The notes under the pieces were generated by a model. The model was not told the DNA's origin and did no database searches. It was given only the letters and a program-made list of their open reading frames with translations. Positions 16,152 to 24,273 of a stretch of DNA of 64,000 bases are shown piece by piece. The stretch is from Cryomorphaceae bacterium (lineage in GTDB: Bacteria > Bacteroidota > Bacteroidia > Flavobacteriales > Schleiferiaceae), in contig WTIZ01000060.1 in NCBI GenBank assembly GCA_011525035.1, forward strand, positions 1 through 64,000, given 5' to 3'. Position 1 is the first letter of the stretch. Each line of letters starts with the position of its first letter. A program made the translations under genes and the position numbers.

Positions 16152-17747
16152 TTACAACAAATAATCCGTCGTCATCCATTTGCTTTCGCCACTAGAAATG
16201 ACACTTCCTACTAGTTTCTTTTGATCGTCTCCTGACGCAACCACTGTGCGAATAGAGAAACTACGTAATGCGTCGTGAACACTTAAAGTGGCCACCGCAC
16301 TATCCTTACGGCCGGTAAACGGCAAATAGTCCGGTCCGCGCTGACACGCTGCATTTATATTCACACGACACACTTGATTTACCATGTTGTCCACAGCATA
16401 AGCAATGGTCGCTTCGTTCTCGCTGAAAAGGCTGCACTGCTGGCCGTAATCCGATTGTGAAATCGAATCCATTACCTCTTCAAGATCTTCATATTCTACA
16501 ATCGGAACAACCGGTCCAAACTGCTCTTCGTGGAAAATGTCCATAGAGCTGTTTACCGGGAACAACACTGTTGGGAAGAACGTGGTGTCGCTTACGGCTC
16601 CGGCATTGGCGTTCATCACCTTTGCGCCTTTAGCAACAGCGTCATCCACATACGCCTGCATTTGCTCAACCTTGTTGCGTTCTGGTAGTGGCGTCAACAT
16701 GGCGTCTGTTTCTGGATGGTCCAATTTTAATCCATCAACTGCCTTACTAAACTTCTCCATGAACTCGCCGCTAATGCTCTTGTGCACAAAAATCAGCTTC
16801 AACGCAGTACAACGTTGCCCATTGTAGGACAAGGCGCCGTTTACACACTGCTTAACCGCAAGGTCAATGTTCGCATCATCGAAGACGATGCCCGGATTCT
16901 TAGCCTCAAGGCCGAGCACTTGGCGCAACCTGTTTGGCTTCGGGTGTTGAGCAACCAATGCGTTCGAACTTTTTGAGTTTCCAATGAGGGCAAGCACGTC
17001 CACATCGCCAGTCTTCATAATCGGCCCTGCCAACGTACGTCCTCGACCAAACAAGATATTTACTACACCTGGAGGAAACGCTTCTTGGAACGCCTCGAGT
17101 AGTGGAGTCAACAACAAAACGCCATATTTCGCCGGCTTAAACACCACTGTGTTCCCCATTAAAACTGACGGAATGAGCAAACAGAAGGTCTCGTTTAGGG
17201 GATAATTATACGGGCCCAAACAGAGCACTACGCCCAGTGGTCCGCGTCTTACCTGAGAAATAATGGCTCCCTTGCGAGCAACCTTTGAGCCGCGACGGTT
17301 GAGCTCTTTAAATTCTTCTATAGTGTCTTCAATGTAGTCCACCGTACGGTCGAACTCCTTGTACGCAGAGCTCTTGTTTTTAGCAATCTCCCACATCAAT
17401 AGCGTGCTCACCTCCTCGCGCTTGGTCTTCATGATCTCCAAGAACTTCTCCATGGCGCCGATGCGCTCTGAAGCGCTGGCCGTTGGCCAGTAACCACGAC
17501 CGTTGTTGTATGCATTTTTCGCTGCATCCAACGCTTTCAAGCCTGCTGCTTCATCAAGCGTAGGAGCCTCTCCTAAGTATTGTTTCTGGGTGGTGCCGTC
17601 TGCGTTTATGGGGCCCATAGGGCTGTACACTTGTTCCATATCGCCGCTCCAAGTGTGCATTTGACCATCTATTAAATAGTGCTTCCAGGATATAGGGGCC
17701 GGAGCTTCAAATTGCTGAATTTGCTTTGCTAAATTTTTAGCGCTCAT
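16152..17747 (-). CDS. NADP-dependent glyceraldehyde-3-phosphate dehydrogenase-like aldehyde dehydrogenase
   Basis: A 531-residue ALDH superfamily enzyme. The catalytic Cys is C313 in NGQRCTALK and the general-base Glu is E281 in GLEAKNPG. GPYNYPLNE near 178 is the substrate/cofactor motif. The C-terminal INAACQRGPDYLPFTGRKDS with TLSVHDALRSFSIR closely matches non-phosphorylating GapN enzymes, which oxidise glyceraldehyde-3-phosphate directly to 3-phosphoglycerate with NADP+. That would bypass Pgk (38542) and yield NADPH. GapN assignment is from motif resemblance, so another aldehyde substrate is possible. It is a single gene with its own terminator, divergent from the MBL hydrolase. Confidence 0.85.
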   Translation of the reverse strand: MSAKNLAKQIQQFEAPAPISWKHYLIDGQMHTWSGDMEQVYSPMGPINADGTTQKQYLGEAPTLDEAAGLKALDAAKNAYNNGRGYWPTASASERIGAMEKFLEIMKTKREEVSTLLMWEIAKNKSSAYKEFDRTVDYIEDTIEEFKELNRRGSKVARKGAIISQVRRGPLGVVLCLGPYNYPLNETFCLLIPSVLMGNTVVFKPAKYGVLLLTPLLEAFQEAFPPGVVNILFGRGRTLAGPIMKTGDVDVLALIGNSKSSNALVAQHPKPNRLRQVLGLEAKNPGIVFDDANIDLAVKQCVNGALSYNGQRCTALKLIFVHKSISGEFMEKFSKAVDGLKLDHPETDAMLTPLPERNKVEQMQAYVDDAVAKGAKVMNANAGAVSDTTFFPTVLFPVNSSMDIFHEEQFGPVVPIVEYEDLEEVMDSISQSDYGQQCSLFSENEATIAYAVDNMVNQVCRVNINAACQRGPDYLPFTGRKDSAVATLSVHDALRSFSIRTVVASGDDQKKLVGSVISSGESKWMTTDYLL

Positions 17748-17959
17748 AATGAGAATACGGTTTTGTTAGTGGCGCTAACATCGTGCTTTTCGTCGACATA
17801 AATCGTGTGAAAAGTCACCTGTTAGGCTAATGTTGTTTGTCTTACGGTACGGCGGATTTAAGACAATCAATTAACGCACAATCAGTTATAATGTTTAGGA
17901 CAATTAGGGTGGCCAATTCCACCACCCCTTTTGTACCTTCGGGAAAAATCCTATCCAAG

Positions 17960-18817
17960 ATGACCATCTACCCAATTCACACCGGTAATTTCAAGCTTGA
18001 CGGCGGCGCAATGTTCGGCGTTGTACCTAAAGGTTTGTGGGAAAGAACTAACCCTGCCGATGAAAAAAACCTTTGTACCTGGGCCATGCGCTCGCTACTT
18101 ATTGAAGACGGAAATCGACTCATATTAATTGACACTGGTATCGGCGACAAGCAGAGTGAGAAATTCTTCAGCCATTATTATCTGCACGGGGACCACAGCC
18201 TTGATGCTTCGTTAGCTAGCCATGGGTTCAACCGAAATGATATTACCGACGTATTCTTAACCCACCTCCACTTTGATCACGTGGGTGGTGCCGTGCAGTG
18301 GAACAAGGACCGCACGGGCTACGAACCTGCGTTTAAAAACGCCACATATTGGACGAATCAGCGCCACTGGAAATGGGCGACCGAACCAAATGCTCGCGAA
18401 AAAGCAAGCTTTCTAAAAGAGAACATCCTGCCGCTTGAAGAAAGCGGCCAGCTTAAATTTATTGAAGCGGCAGACGACGCCTACAGGATAGATACCGGCT
18501 TGGGTTTTGATGCCTTCGTGGTCAACGGACATACGGACGCTCAAATGTGCCCTATCCTCGAATACAAGGGAAAGACTGTGGTATTCATGGCGGATCTCTT
18601 GCCTTCTACGGGTCATATACCGCTTCCTTATGTAATGGGTTATGACACCCGACCTCTAATCACTCTCGATGAGCGCAAAAGAATCTTTACCGAAGCCGCT
18701 GAGAAGGGCTATCACCTGTTCTTGGAACACGACGCCTATAACGAGGTCTGTACCCTTCAAATGACCGAAAAAGGGCCGCGTCTATTAGACAATGGCCGAT
18801 TAGACCACTTCATGTAA
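17960..18817 (+). CDS. MBL-fold metallo-hydrolase
   Basis: A 285-residue metallo-beta-lactamase-fold hydrolase. The zinc motif is HLHFDHVGG, with further ligands expected in NGHTDAQ and the late EHDAY. DTGIGDK precedes it, as in lactonase-like and glyoxalase-II-like members. The substrate is unknown; the architecture resembles AHL-lactonase-type enzymes, but that is only a family resemblance. The ATG at 17960 was chosen because MTIYPIHTGNFKLDGG is a typical start and the upstream extension reads through the likely promoter region. It is followed after 10 bp by the M1 peptidase gene and is probably cotranscribed with it. Confidence 0.82.
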   Translation: MTIYPIHTGNFKLDGGAMFGVVPKGLWERTNPADEKNLCTWAMRSLLIEDGNRLILIDTGIGDKQSEKFFSHYYLHGDHSLDASLASHGFNRNDITDVFLTHLHFDHVGGAVQWNKDRTGYEPAFKNATYWTNQRHWKWATEPNAREKASFLKENILPLEESGQLKFIEAADDAYRIDTGLGFDAFVVNGHTDAQMCPILEYKGKTVVFMADLLPSTGHIPLPYVMGYDTRPLITLDERKRIFTEAAEKGYHLFLEHDAYNEVCTLQMTEKGPRLLDNGRLDHFM

Positions 18818-18827
18818 TCCACAACAA

Positions 18828-20639
18828 ATGAGAAAACTCCTTTCACTTCTTTTCATTTTTGGCGCATTTGGCGCACAAGCCCAATATTGGCAACAGGCCG
18901 TCGACTATAAGATGCACATCGACCTCGACGTGGAATCGCACCAGTATGATGGAACTAGCACCATCACTTACACGAACAACAGTCCGGATACCTTGCGCAA
19001 AGCATATTTCCACTTATACTTCAATGCATTCCAACCGGAAAGTATGATGGATGTCCGCAGCCGCACAATCAAGGATCCTGACCGCCGCGTTCAAGACCGT
19101 ATTTATGGATTGGGCGAAGATGAAATTGGCTATCAAGACATTCAGGTGCTTACCCAAAACGGAATAGAGATGTCTTGGTCGGTAAGCGGAACAGTACTTA
19201 AAGCTGAACTTGCCGAGCCGATGCTTCCTGGCAGTACGACCACGTTTGAATTGGCCTGGAAGGCTCAAGTGCCAAAGCAAATTCGTCGTTCTGGACGTGA
19301 TAATAAAGAAGGCATCGATTTTACCATGACTCAATGGTACCCTAAGCTTGCAGAGTACGACGAGGACGGCTGGCACCCTGATCAATATGTTGGTCGCGAA
19401 TTTTACGGTGTGTGGGGGAATTTCGACGTAACCATTGATGCACATCGCGATTACCTCATCGGTGGAACTGGTGTGCTTCAGAATCCTGATGAAGTAGGTT
19501 TTGGCTACGGCGGTGTTGAAAAGGTGCGCGTTCGAAAGAACAAAAAGCGCCGCTGGCACTTTAAGGCGGAACGTGTTCACGACTTTGCCTTTGCGGCAGA
19601 TCCTGATTACGTTCACCAACAGATTGACATTCAAAACGGTCCTGTAGTCCACTTGTTGTTTGATCCTGAAACGGCCAACGCAGCGAATTGGGAGCTGCTA
19701 AAAACAGATTATTTACAACGCTATTTTGACTTCATGGCTGCCCATTTTGGGCGATACCCTTATCCACAATTCTCCATCATCCAAGGCGGTGACGGCGGTA
19801 TGGAATACCCGATGTGTACCATGATTTTGGGCGGCGGTGATAAATTTGAGGGCTTCACGGGGCTCTTTGTGCACGAAGCCACACACAACTGGTACTACGG
19901 TGTACTCGCCACCAACGAAGCGGCTCACCCATGGATGGACGAAGGTTTTACTTCCTATGCCGAGGAGGAGTGCATGAATGTACTCTTTGAGCACAATGCT
20001 GAGAACCCACACCTTAGGGCTTACCGCAACTATGTGTACCTGGATACTTCAGGTTTGAGAGAACCGCTAAGCACCCCTGCGGACCACTTCAACTACAATA
20101 TGGTCTATGGCATCAACAGCTACAGCGCCGGTGCTTTGTTCTTGAATCAGCTGGAATACATCATTGGTGAAGAGGCTTTTGCCCGTGGTATGAAACGCTA
20201 CTGGAACGCTTGGCAATTCAAGCACCCAACGCCTTATGACTTCCTGCGCATCATGGAGCGCGAAAGCGACCTAGAGCTGGATTGGTACCTGAGCTATTAC
20301 AAGGATCAAGTGAAGTCTATCGATTACAGTATATCAGAAGTTAGCCCGGTAATGAACGGCACCACAGTGCTCTTCGAACGAAAAGGTAAATTCCCAATGC
20401 CGCTTGATATAGAAGTGGTTTATGCTGGCGGCTTGGTAGAACACTATAATATTCCGCTAGTAAGCATGTATGGCGCGAAGAAGGATCCGAAGTACGATGT
20501 GCTTACTCCTTGGGCCTGGACACACCCAAACTACGAGTTCAAAATCCCATCCAACGGAAAGGAGGTAATAGAAGTTAAGATTGATCCTAGTCAACGTCTT
20601 CTGGATATAGACATTACCAACAATACTTGGAAGAAGTAA
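18828..20639 (+). CDS. M1 family metallopeptidase (exported)
   Basis: A 603-residue zinc aminopeptidase-type protein with an N-terminal signal peptide (MRKLLSLLFIFGAFGAQAQ). The zinc motif HEATH is at residues 349-353, with the third ligand E372 in DEGF. GGMEYP (323-328) is the GxMEN-type substrate motif, here with Y in place of N. The N-terminal beta-sandwich (residues ~25-250) is present. It is expected to trim peptides in the periplasm or outside the cell. It ends with a strong terminator. Confidence 0.9.
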   Translation: MRKLLSLLFIFGAFGAQAQYWQQAVDYKMHIDLDVESHQYDGTSTITYTNNSPDTLRKAYFHLYFNAFQPESMMDVRSRTIKDPDRRVQDRIYGLGEDEIGYQDIQVLTQNGIEMSWSVSGTVLKAELAEPMLPGSTTTFELAWKAQVPKQIRRSGRDNKEGIDFTMTQWYPKLAEYDEDGWHPDQYVGREFYGVWGNFDVTIDAHRDYLIGGTGVLQNPDEVGFGYGGVEKVRVRKNKKRRWHFKAERVHDFAFAADPDYVHQQIDIQNGPVVHLLFDPETANAANWELLKTDYLQRYFDFMAAHFGRYPYPQFSIIQGGDGGMEYPMCTMILGGGDKFEGFTGLFVHEATHNWYYGVLATNEAAHPWMDEGFTSYAEEECMNVLFEHNAENPHLRAYRNYVYLDTSGLREPLSTPADHFNYNMVYGINSYSAGALFLNQLEYIIGEEAFARGMKRYWNAWQFKHPTPYDFLRIMERESDLELDWYLSYYKDQVKSIDYSISEVSPVMNGTTVLFERKGKFPMPLDIEVVYAGGLVEHYNIPLVSMYGAKKDPKYDVLTPWAWTHPNYEFKIPSNGKEVIEVKIDPSQRLLDIDITNNTWKK

Positions 20640-20641
20640 AC

Positions 20642-20672
20642 AAAAAGCCCGGCTTGTGAGCCGGGCTTTTTT
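20642..20672 (+). terminator. Intrinsic terminator after M1 peptidase
   Basis: A stem AAAGCCCGGCT / AGCCGGGCTTT with loop TGTG is followed by a T run. It is symmetric with A on the left, so it may also stop minus-strand transcripts from the small basic protein gene. Confidence 0.9.
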
Positions 20673-20835
20673 ATTTCCTTTTACGGCCGCCAGTGCCGTA
20701 TTTTTTTGCCTTATTCATGCGCTTTTTAGCGCCTTTGCCAATGTTGTAGTCCTTGGCGTTTTTCGGCTTCTTTTCATGAAACGACGGTCCGGGCTCATCG
20801 CTCACACCATTCTTTCTTGGGCTGCTTTTACTCAT
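20671..20835 (-). CDS. Small basic protein (54 residues), coupled to paaE
   Basis: I translated this frame by hand: it starts MSKSSPRKNGVSDEPGPSFH, continues KDYNIGKGAKKRMNKAKKYG and ends TGGRKRK. It is rich in Lys/Arg, with no hydrophobic stretch. Its ATG overlaps the paaE stop in ATGAGTAA, typical of translational coupling, and its stop lies at the terminator. Codon usage is GC-balanced like its neighbours. The function is unknown. The basic tail suggests nucleic-acid or ribosome binding, but it does not match the short ribosomal proteins I know. Confidence 0.65.
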   Translation of the reverse strand: MSKSSPRKNGVSDEPGPSFHEKKPKNAKDYNIGKGAKKRMNKAKKYGTGGRKRK

Positions 20836-21955
20836 CGAAACTTACTACTACCTTGTCGCTAGTCGCGTGTGCCTGACAGGTCAAAATATACCCGTCCTTC
20901 ACCTCATCGTCTACCAATGCATAGTTCATAACCATTTCCGCAGAGCCTTCCAGAACCTTAGCGCGACAAGTACAACAAACCGCGCCTTTACAAGCATAAG
21001 GAACATCTGCACCGGCATCTAGCGCTGCGTCTAGAATGAATTCTTTGCCCGTAGCCTCAAAATGAGTCTCCTCGCCGTCCAAGATTACTGTAACAGCAGA
21101 GGCGCCAGAAGCAGAAGAGGACACCTCTTTCTTGGCAGCTCCTGCCGCTGTCGTATTAAACAGCTCAAAATGAATTTTCTCCTTAGGTGTTCCTAAAGAC
21201 TCTAGGGTCTCTGTAACGCTTTCTATCATTCCTAACGGACCACACAAAAAGTGCGCTGTTGTTGCGCCTACCTCAAAGAACTTCTCGTTGAAGGCTTTCA
21301 CTTTTTCTCCATCGATACGGCCCTTAGTAACGTCACTTCCTTGGTCCTCACGGCTAAGGATGTGGTGAACCTCTAGACGATCAACGTAGGTGTTCTTTAA
21401 ATCTTCGAACGCGTCTTTAAAGATGATGCTGTTGCTGTTTTTGTTTCCATAGAATAGCGTAAAAGTGCTGCTTGAATCGCTCTCTAAAACAGTTTTAGCA
21501 ATAGACATAATCGGAGTAATTCCGGACCCTGCTGCCCATCCAACTACGTGTGATGGTTCTCCTGTTGGCTGCCACTTAAAATTACCCATAGGCGGCATCG
21601 ACTCAATGGTCATTCCTGCCTCTAGGTGTCTGTTGGCGTGGGTAGAAAACTTTCCTCCTTCAATTTCTTTGACCGCTACACGAAGTTCTCCATCGCTGGG
21701 CGCGGCACAGATTGAGTACGATCTACGCACCTCTTCGTTTGCAATAGTTGTTTTTAGGGTCAGGTATTGGCCCGGCAAGAAAGTAAACTTCTCCTGGTGC
21801 TCTGTCGGAACATCAAAAGCAATGCTCACTGCTTCTTCTGTTTCTCTGCGTACTTCTGAGATGGTTAGTGGGTAAAAAGAAGTGTCGGTCGATTTACTCG
21901 TGTCCGCCATTAATGACGGCTTGTCCTCTTTCTTTTTCTTAAAAAACTTCAGCAT
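20828..21955 (-). CDS. paaE: Phenylacetyl-CoA epoxidase reductase subunit (PaaE-like ferredoxin reductase)
   Basis: A 375-residue ferredoxin-NADP reductase with a C-terminal plant-type 2Fe-2S domain. The FAD motif is RRSYSICAAP, the NADP region GWAAGSGITPIMS, and CGPLGMIESV precedes the ferredoxin part. Cluster ligands are in CKGAVCCTCRAKVLEG near residue 320. PaaE passes electrons from NADPH to the PaaAC oxygenase. It lies divergent to paaABC, which supports this role over a generic reductase. The N-terminal MLKFFKKKKEDKPSL extension before a second Met (21910) may not be translated. Confidence 0.87.
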   Translation of the reverse strand: MLKFFKKKKEDKPSLMADTSKSTDTSFYPLTISEVRRETEEAVSIAFDVPTEHQEKFTFLPGQYLTLKTTIANEEVRRSYSICAAPSDGELRVAVKEIEGGKFSTHANRHLEAGMTIESMPPMGNFKWQPTGEPSHVVGWAAGSGITPIMSIAKTVLESDSSSTFTLFYGNKNSNSIIFKDAFEDLKNTYVDRLEVHHILSREDQGSDVTKGRIDGEKVKAFNEKFFEVGATTAHFLCGPLGMIESVTETLESLGTPKEKIHFELFNTTAAGAAKKEVSSSASGASAVTVILDGEETHFEATGKEFILDAALDAGADVPYACKGAVCCTCRAKVLEGSAEMVMNYALVDDEVKDGYILTCQAHATSDKVVVSFDE

Positions 21956-22024
21956 GCTTCGTAATTTGGAGGGTAAAGGTAAACCCGAATTTTAAACCAT
22001 AACAGAAGATAGCGTGTTGTGTTT

Positions 22025-22032
22025 TAACTTTG
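22025..22032 (+). promoter_or_regulatory. -7 element for paaABC
   Basis: TAACTTTG matches TAnnTTTG, 22 bp before the paaA ATG, in the 99-bp gap divergent from paaE. No PaaR/PaaX-type operator could be recognised by eye. Confidence 0.5.
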
Positions 22033-22054
22033 TAAGCAACCAAATACACAGAAA

Positions 22055-23011
22055 ATGGGAACCAACGTTTCTTTAGAGGACAAATTCCAGGCTTACGTCG
22101 ACGCTGAAAACAGGGTCGAGCCGAAGGACTGGATGCCTGAAAAGTACCGCAAAACCCTTATCCGCCAAATCTCTCAGCACGCACACAGTGAAATCATTGG
22201 TATGCAGCCTGAGGCCAATTGGATTACTCGTGCGCCATCGCTTCGTGCCAAGCTCATCTTGCTAGCAAAGGTTCAAGACGAAGCCGGCCACGGACTTTAC
22301 CTGTACTCTGCGGCCGAAACCTTGGGCGAGCCAAGAGAAAAAATGATTGCCGACCTACAGAGCGGCAAGGCGAAATACAGCTCTATTTTTAATTATCCTA
22401 CTCCATCATGGGCAGATATGGGCACCATTGGTTGGTTGGTTGATGGCGCGGCCATCCAAAACCAAGTGATGCTAACCAGAACCTCTTACGGTCCTTATGC
22501 ACGTGCCATGGTGAAGATTTGTAAGGAAGAAAGCTTCCACCAAAGACAAGGATATGAGGTCGTGATGAAATTGGCCCAAGGAACACCGGAACAAAAAGCA
22601 ATGGCTCAAGAAAGTTTGAACCGTTGGTGGTGGCCGTCACTCATGATGTTTGGTCCTTCTGACGACAATAGCCCAAATTCTGAGCAAAGCATGAAGTGGA
22701 AAATCAAGCGCAAGAGCAACGATACCCTTCGTCAAGAGTTCGTAGATAAAACGGTTCCGCAAGCAGAATATCTAGGCCTTACTATTCCTGATGCCGACTT
22801 AAAGTGGAACGAAGAACGTGGCCACTACGATTTCGGTGAAATTAACTGGGCTGAATTTTATGAGGTTATCAAGGGCAATGGCCCTTGCAACAAAGAGCGT
22901 ATTGCACATCATGTAAAGGCACACGAAGAAGGTGCTTGGGTTCGTGAAGCAGCAAACGCTTATGCTAAGAAGCAAGCAGATCGTGCCTCTAACGATGCTT
23001 CGGCCGCATAA
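22055..23011 (+). CDS. paaA: Phenylacetyl-CoA epoxidase catalytic subunit PaaA
   Basis: A 318-residue di-iron oxygenase alpha subunit. Carboxylate/histidine ligand motifs are visible as QDEAGH and KEESFH, an ExxH pair. [15 protein letters not shown] and [21 protein letters not shown] are highly characteristic of PaaA. With PaaC and PaaB it inserts oxygen into phenylacetyl-CoA to form the 1,2-epoxide, the first ring-attacking step of aerobic phenylacetate degradation. The Arg-rich ring-opening genes (paaZ, paaG, paaJ) are not in the window. Confidence 0.95.
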   Translation: MGTNVSLEDKFQAYVDAENRVEPKDWMPEKYRKTLIRQISQHAHSEIIGMQPEANWITRAPSLRAKLILLAKVQDEAGHGLYLYSAAETLGEPREKMIADLQSGKAKYSSIFNYPTPSWADMGTIGWLVDGAAIQNQVMLTRTSYGPYARAMVKICKEESFHQRQGYEVVMKLAQGTPEQKAMAQESLNRWWWPSLMMFGPSDDNSPNSEQSMKWKIKRKSNDTLRQEFVDKTVPQAEYLGLTIPDADLKWNEERGHYDFGEINWAEFYEVIKGNGPCNKERIAHHVKAHEEGAWVREAANAYAKKQADRASNDASAA

Positions 23012-23029
23012 CCATTAACCGTTACCGCT

Positions 23030-23317
23030 ATGAGTGAATCTAACTGGAAGCTTTGGGAAGTTTTTCTCAGGAGTAAGAATGGACTGTCCCACAAACACGT
23101 AGGAAGCCTTCATGCTGCTGATGCCGAAATGGCTATAAAAAATGCACGAGATGTCTACACAAGGCGCTCCGAGGGTATTAGTATCTGGGTTGTTCCTTCA
23201 GAGGAAATAACCGCAAGTTCGCCCGACGAAAAAGACCCTCTGTTTACTCCGTCGGACGATAAGGTATACCGTCACCCCACCTTCTATGACATCCCTGATG
23301 ATGTCGAACACATGTAA
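23030..23317 (+). CDS. paaB: Phenylacetyl-CoA epoxidase subunit PaaB
   Basis: A 95-residue PaaB: WKLWEVFLRSKNGLSHKHVGS and AKNARDVYTRRSEG-type motifs (here AIKNARDVYTRRSEGISIW) are diagnostic. PaaB bridges the PaaAC dimers and is needed for activity in vivo. It follows paaA by 18 bp and precedes paaC by 3 bp, so the three genes form one operon. Confidence 0.94.
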   Translation: MSESNWKLWEVFLRSKNGLSHKHVGSLHAADAEMAIKNARDVYTRRSEGISIWVVPSEEITASSPDEKDPLFTPSDDKVYRHPTFYDIPDDVEHM

Positions 23318-23320
23318 GCC

Positions 23321-24112
23321 ATGGCAGGAGGTTGGTTAAACGGTGTCAAGCGCGACTTTACAAAAGACGAAGCGCTCAAAGAATACTTCTACTTTTTAGC
23401 AGACGATTCGCTCATCCTGGGGCAGCAGCTCAGCAAGTGGTGTTCAAACGGTCCTGTCTTAGAACAAGATATCGCCATCATTAATACCGCATTGGACCAT
23501 ATTGGCAGGGCTCGATTGCTCTACCAAGAATTGGCTCGGTTAGAGGGTGGTGATGCCACGGAAGATACCCTTGCTTACTTCCGCGATCATTTACAATTCA
23601 AAAACGCGTTGCTCGTTGAACAACCCAACGGTCACTGGGGCGATTCAGTAGTTCGCAGCTTTTTCATTGACACCTTTAACTTCTACTTATACGATGCGCT
23701 AAGGGGCTGCAAAAACGAGGCTCTTAGGGGAATCGCGGAGAAGGCTATTAAGGAGATTTCCTACCAAGCACAATGGAGTGCAGAATGGGTTGTACGCCTA
23801 GGGGACGGAACGGAAGAGAGCCACAACAAGGTTCAAAAAAGCGTAGACGATTTATGGATGTGGAGCGGTGAGTTGTTTGAAGACCACCCAGTGTTCGAAA
23901 TTCTTAAAGAAGAGCTGCCCTCGTTTGTCTCGTTCAAAGAGCAATGGATAAAGAAGGTGGCAGAAGTATTAAAAATGGCAACCCTCATCATGCCATCACC
24001 CGAACTGTGGATGCAGACCGGCGGCCGTTATGGTATTCACAGCGCACAGCTTGGCTACATTCTCGGTGAAATGCAAAGCTTGGCACGCACATATCCAGAC
24101 GCGACTTGGTAG
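23321..24112 (+). CDS. paaC: Phenylacetyl-CoA epoxidase structural subunit PaaC
   Basis: A 263-residue ferritin-like subunit. LADDSLILGQQLSKWCSNGPVLE and ALDHIGRARLLYQ near the N-terminus, with SYQAQWSAEWVVRLGDGTEES later, are typical of PaaC, which pairs with PaaA but lacks the active di-iron site. In many bacteria the next gene is paaD; here the operon ends and a convergent metal-transporter operon follows. A terminator for the operon may be the hairpin at 24237-24273. Confidence 0.94.
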   Translation: MAGGWLNGVKRDFTKDEALKEYFYFLADDSLILGQQLSKWCSNGPVLEQDIAIINTALDHIGRARLLYQELARLEGGDATEDTLAYFRDHLQFKNALLVEQPNGHWGDSVVRSFFIDTFNFYLYDALRGCKNEALRGIAEKAIKEISYQAQWSAEWVVRLGDGTEESHNKVQKSVDDLWMWSGELFEDHPVFEILKEELPSFVSFKEQWIKKVAEVLKMATLIMPSPELWMQTGGRYGIHSAQLGYILGEMQSLARTYPDATW

Positions 24113-24168
24113 TATAGAAACCTAGCGTTGTTGATTTCTTAACATTATTTAACCCTTCGGTTTATTTT

Positions 24169-24185
24169 TTGGCACGTGCTTTGCA
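24169..24185 (+). promoter_or_regulatory. Consensus sigma-54 (-24/-12) promoter
   Basis: TTGGCACG at 24169-24176, four bases, then TTGCA at 24181-24185 match the sigma-54 consensus TGGCACG-N4-TTGCW at every defined position. The -24 GG and -12 GC are 12 bp apart, as required. Transcription would begin near 24196 on the plus strand. It lies 57 bp after paaC with no plus-strand gene in front of it before a terminator. No activator gene (NtrC type) was seen nearby. Confidence 0.7.
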
Positions 24186-24195
24186 CTAACGTATA

Positions 24196-24273
24196 TGACG
24201 ATATAGTTATCGTACGTGTTTTTGTGTTAAGCGAGTGAGGGTTAAAGTGGGGACTTTAGCCCTCTTTTCTTTT
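24196..24273 (+). ncRNA. Candidate sigma-54-dependent small RNA (~78 nt)
   Basis: The unit runs from the predicted sigma-54 start to the end of the T-tract. It contains a perfect 6-bp 5' hairpin (ACGATA-TAGT-TATCGT, 24198-24213), an unpaired T/G-rich linker and a 12-bp terminator stem. No open reading frame is evident. The 3' part is antisense to the last codons of the convergent permease gene (stop at 24242). This is inferred from promoter plus terminator only; no known RNA family was recognised. Confidence 0.5.
24237..24273 (+). terminator. Intrinsic terminator (plus strand) in paaC-permease gap
   Basis: Stem GAGGGTTAAAGT / ACTTTAGCCCTC (12 bp, one U.G wobble on the plus strand) with loop GGGG is followed by TTTTCTTTT. 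The T-tract and the wobble orientation favour the plus strand. It could end paaABC, the candidate sRNA, or both. It overlaps the 3' end of the permease coding region. Confidence 0.85.

Noticed and set aside
24113-24168. A missed paaD gene after paaC
   Set aside because: Only 129 bp separate paaC from the convergent permease, and no suitable frame is present.
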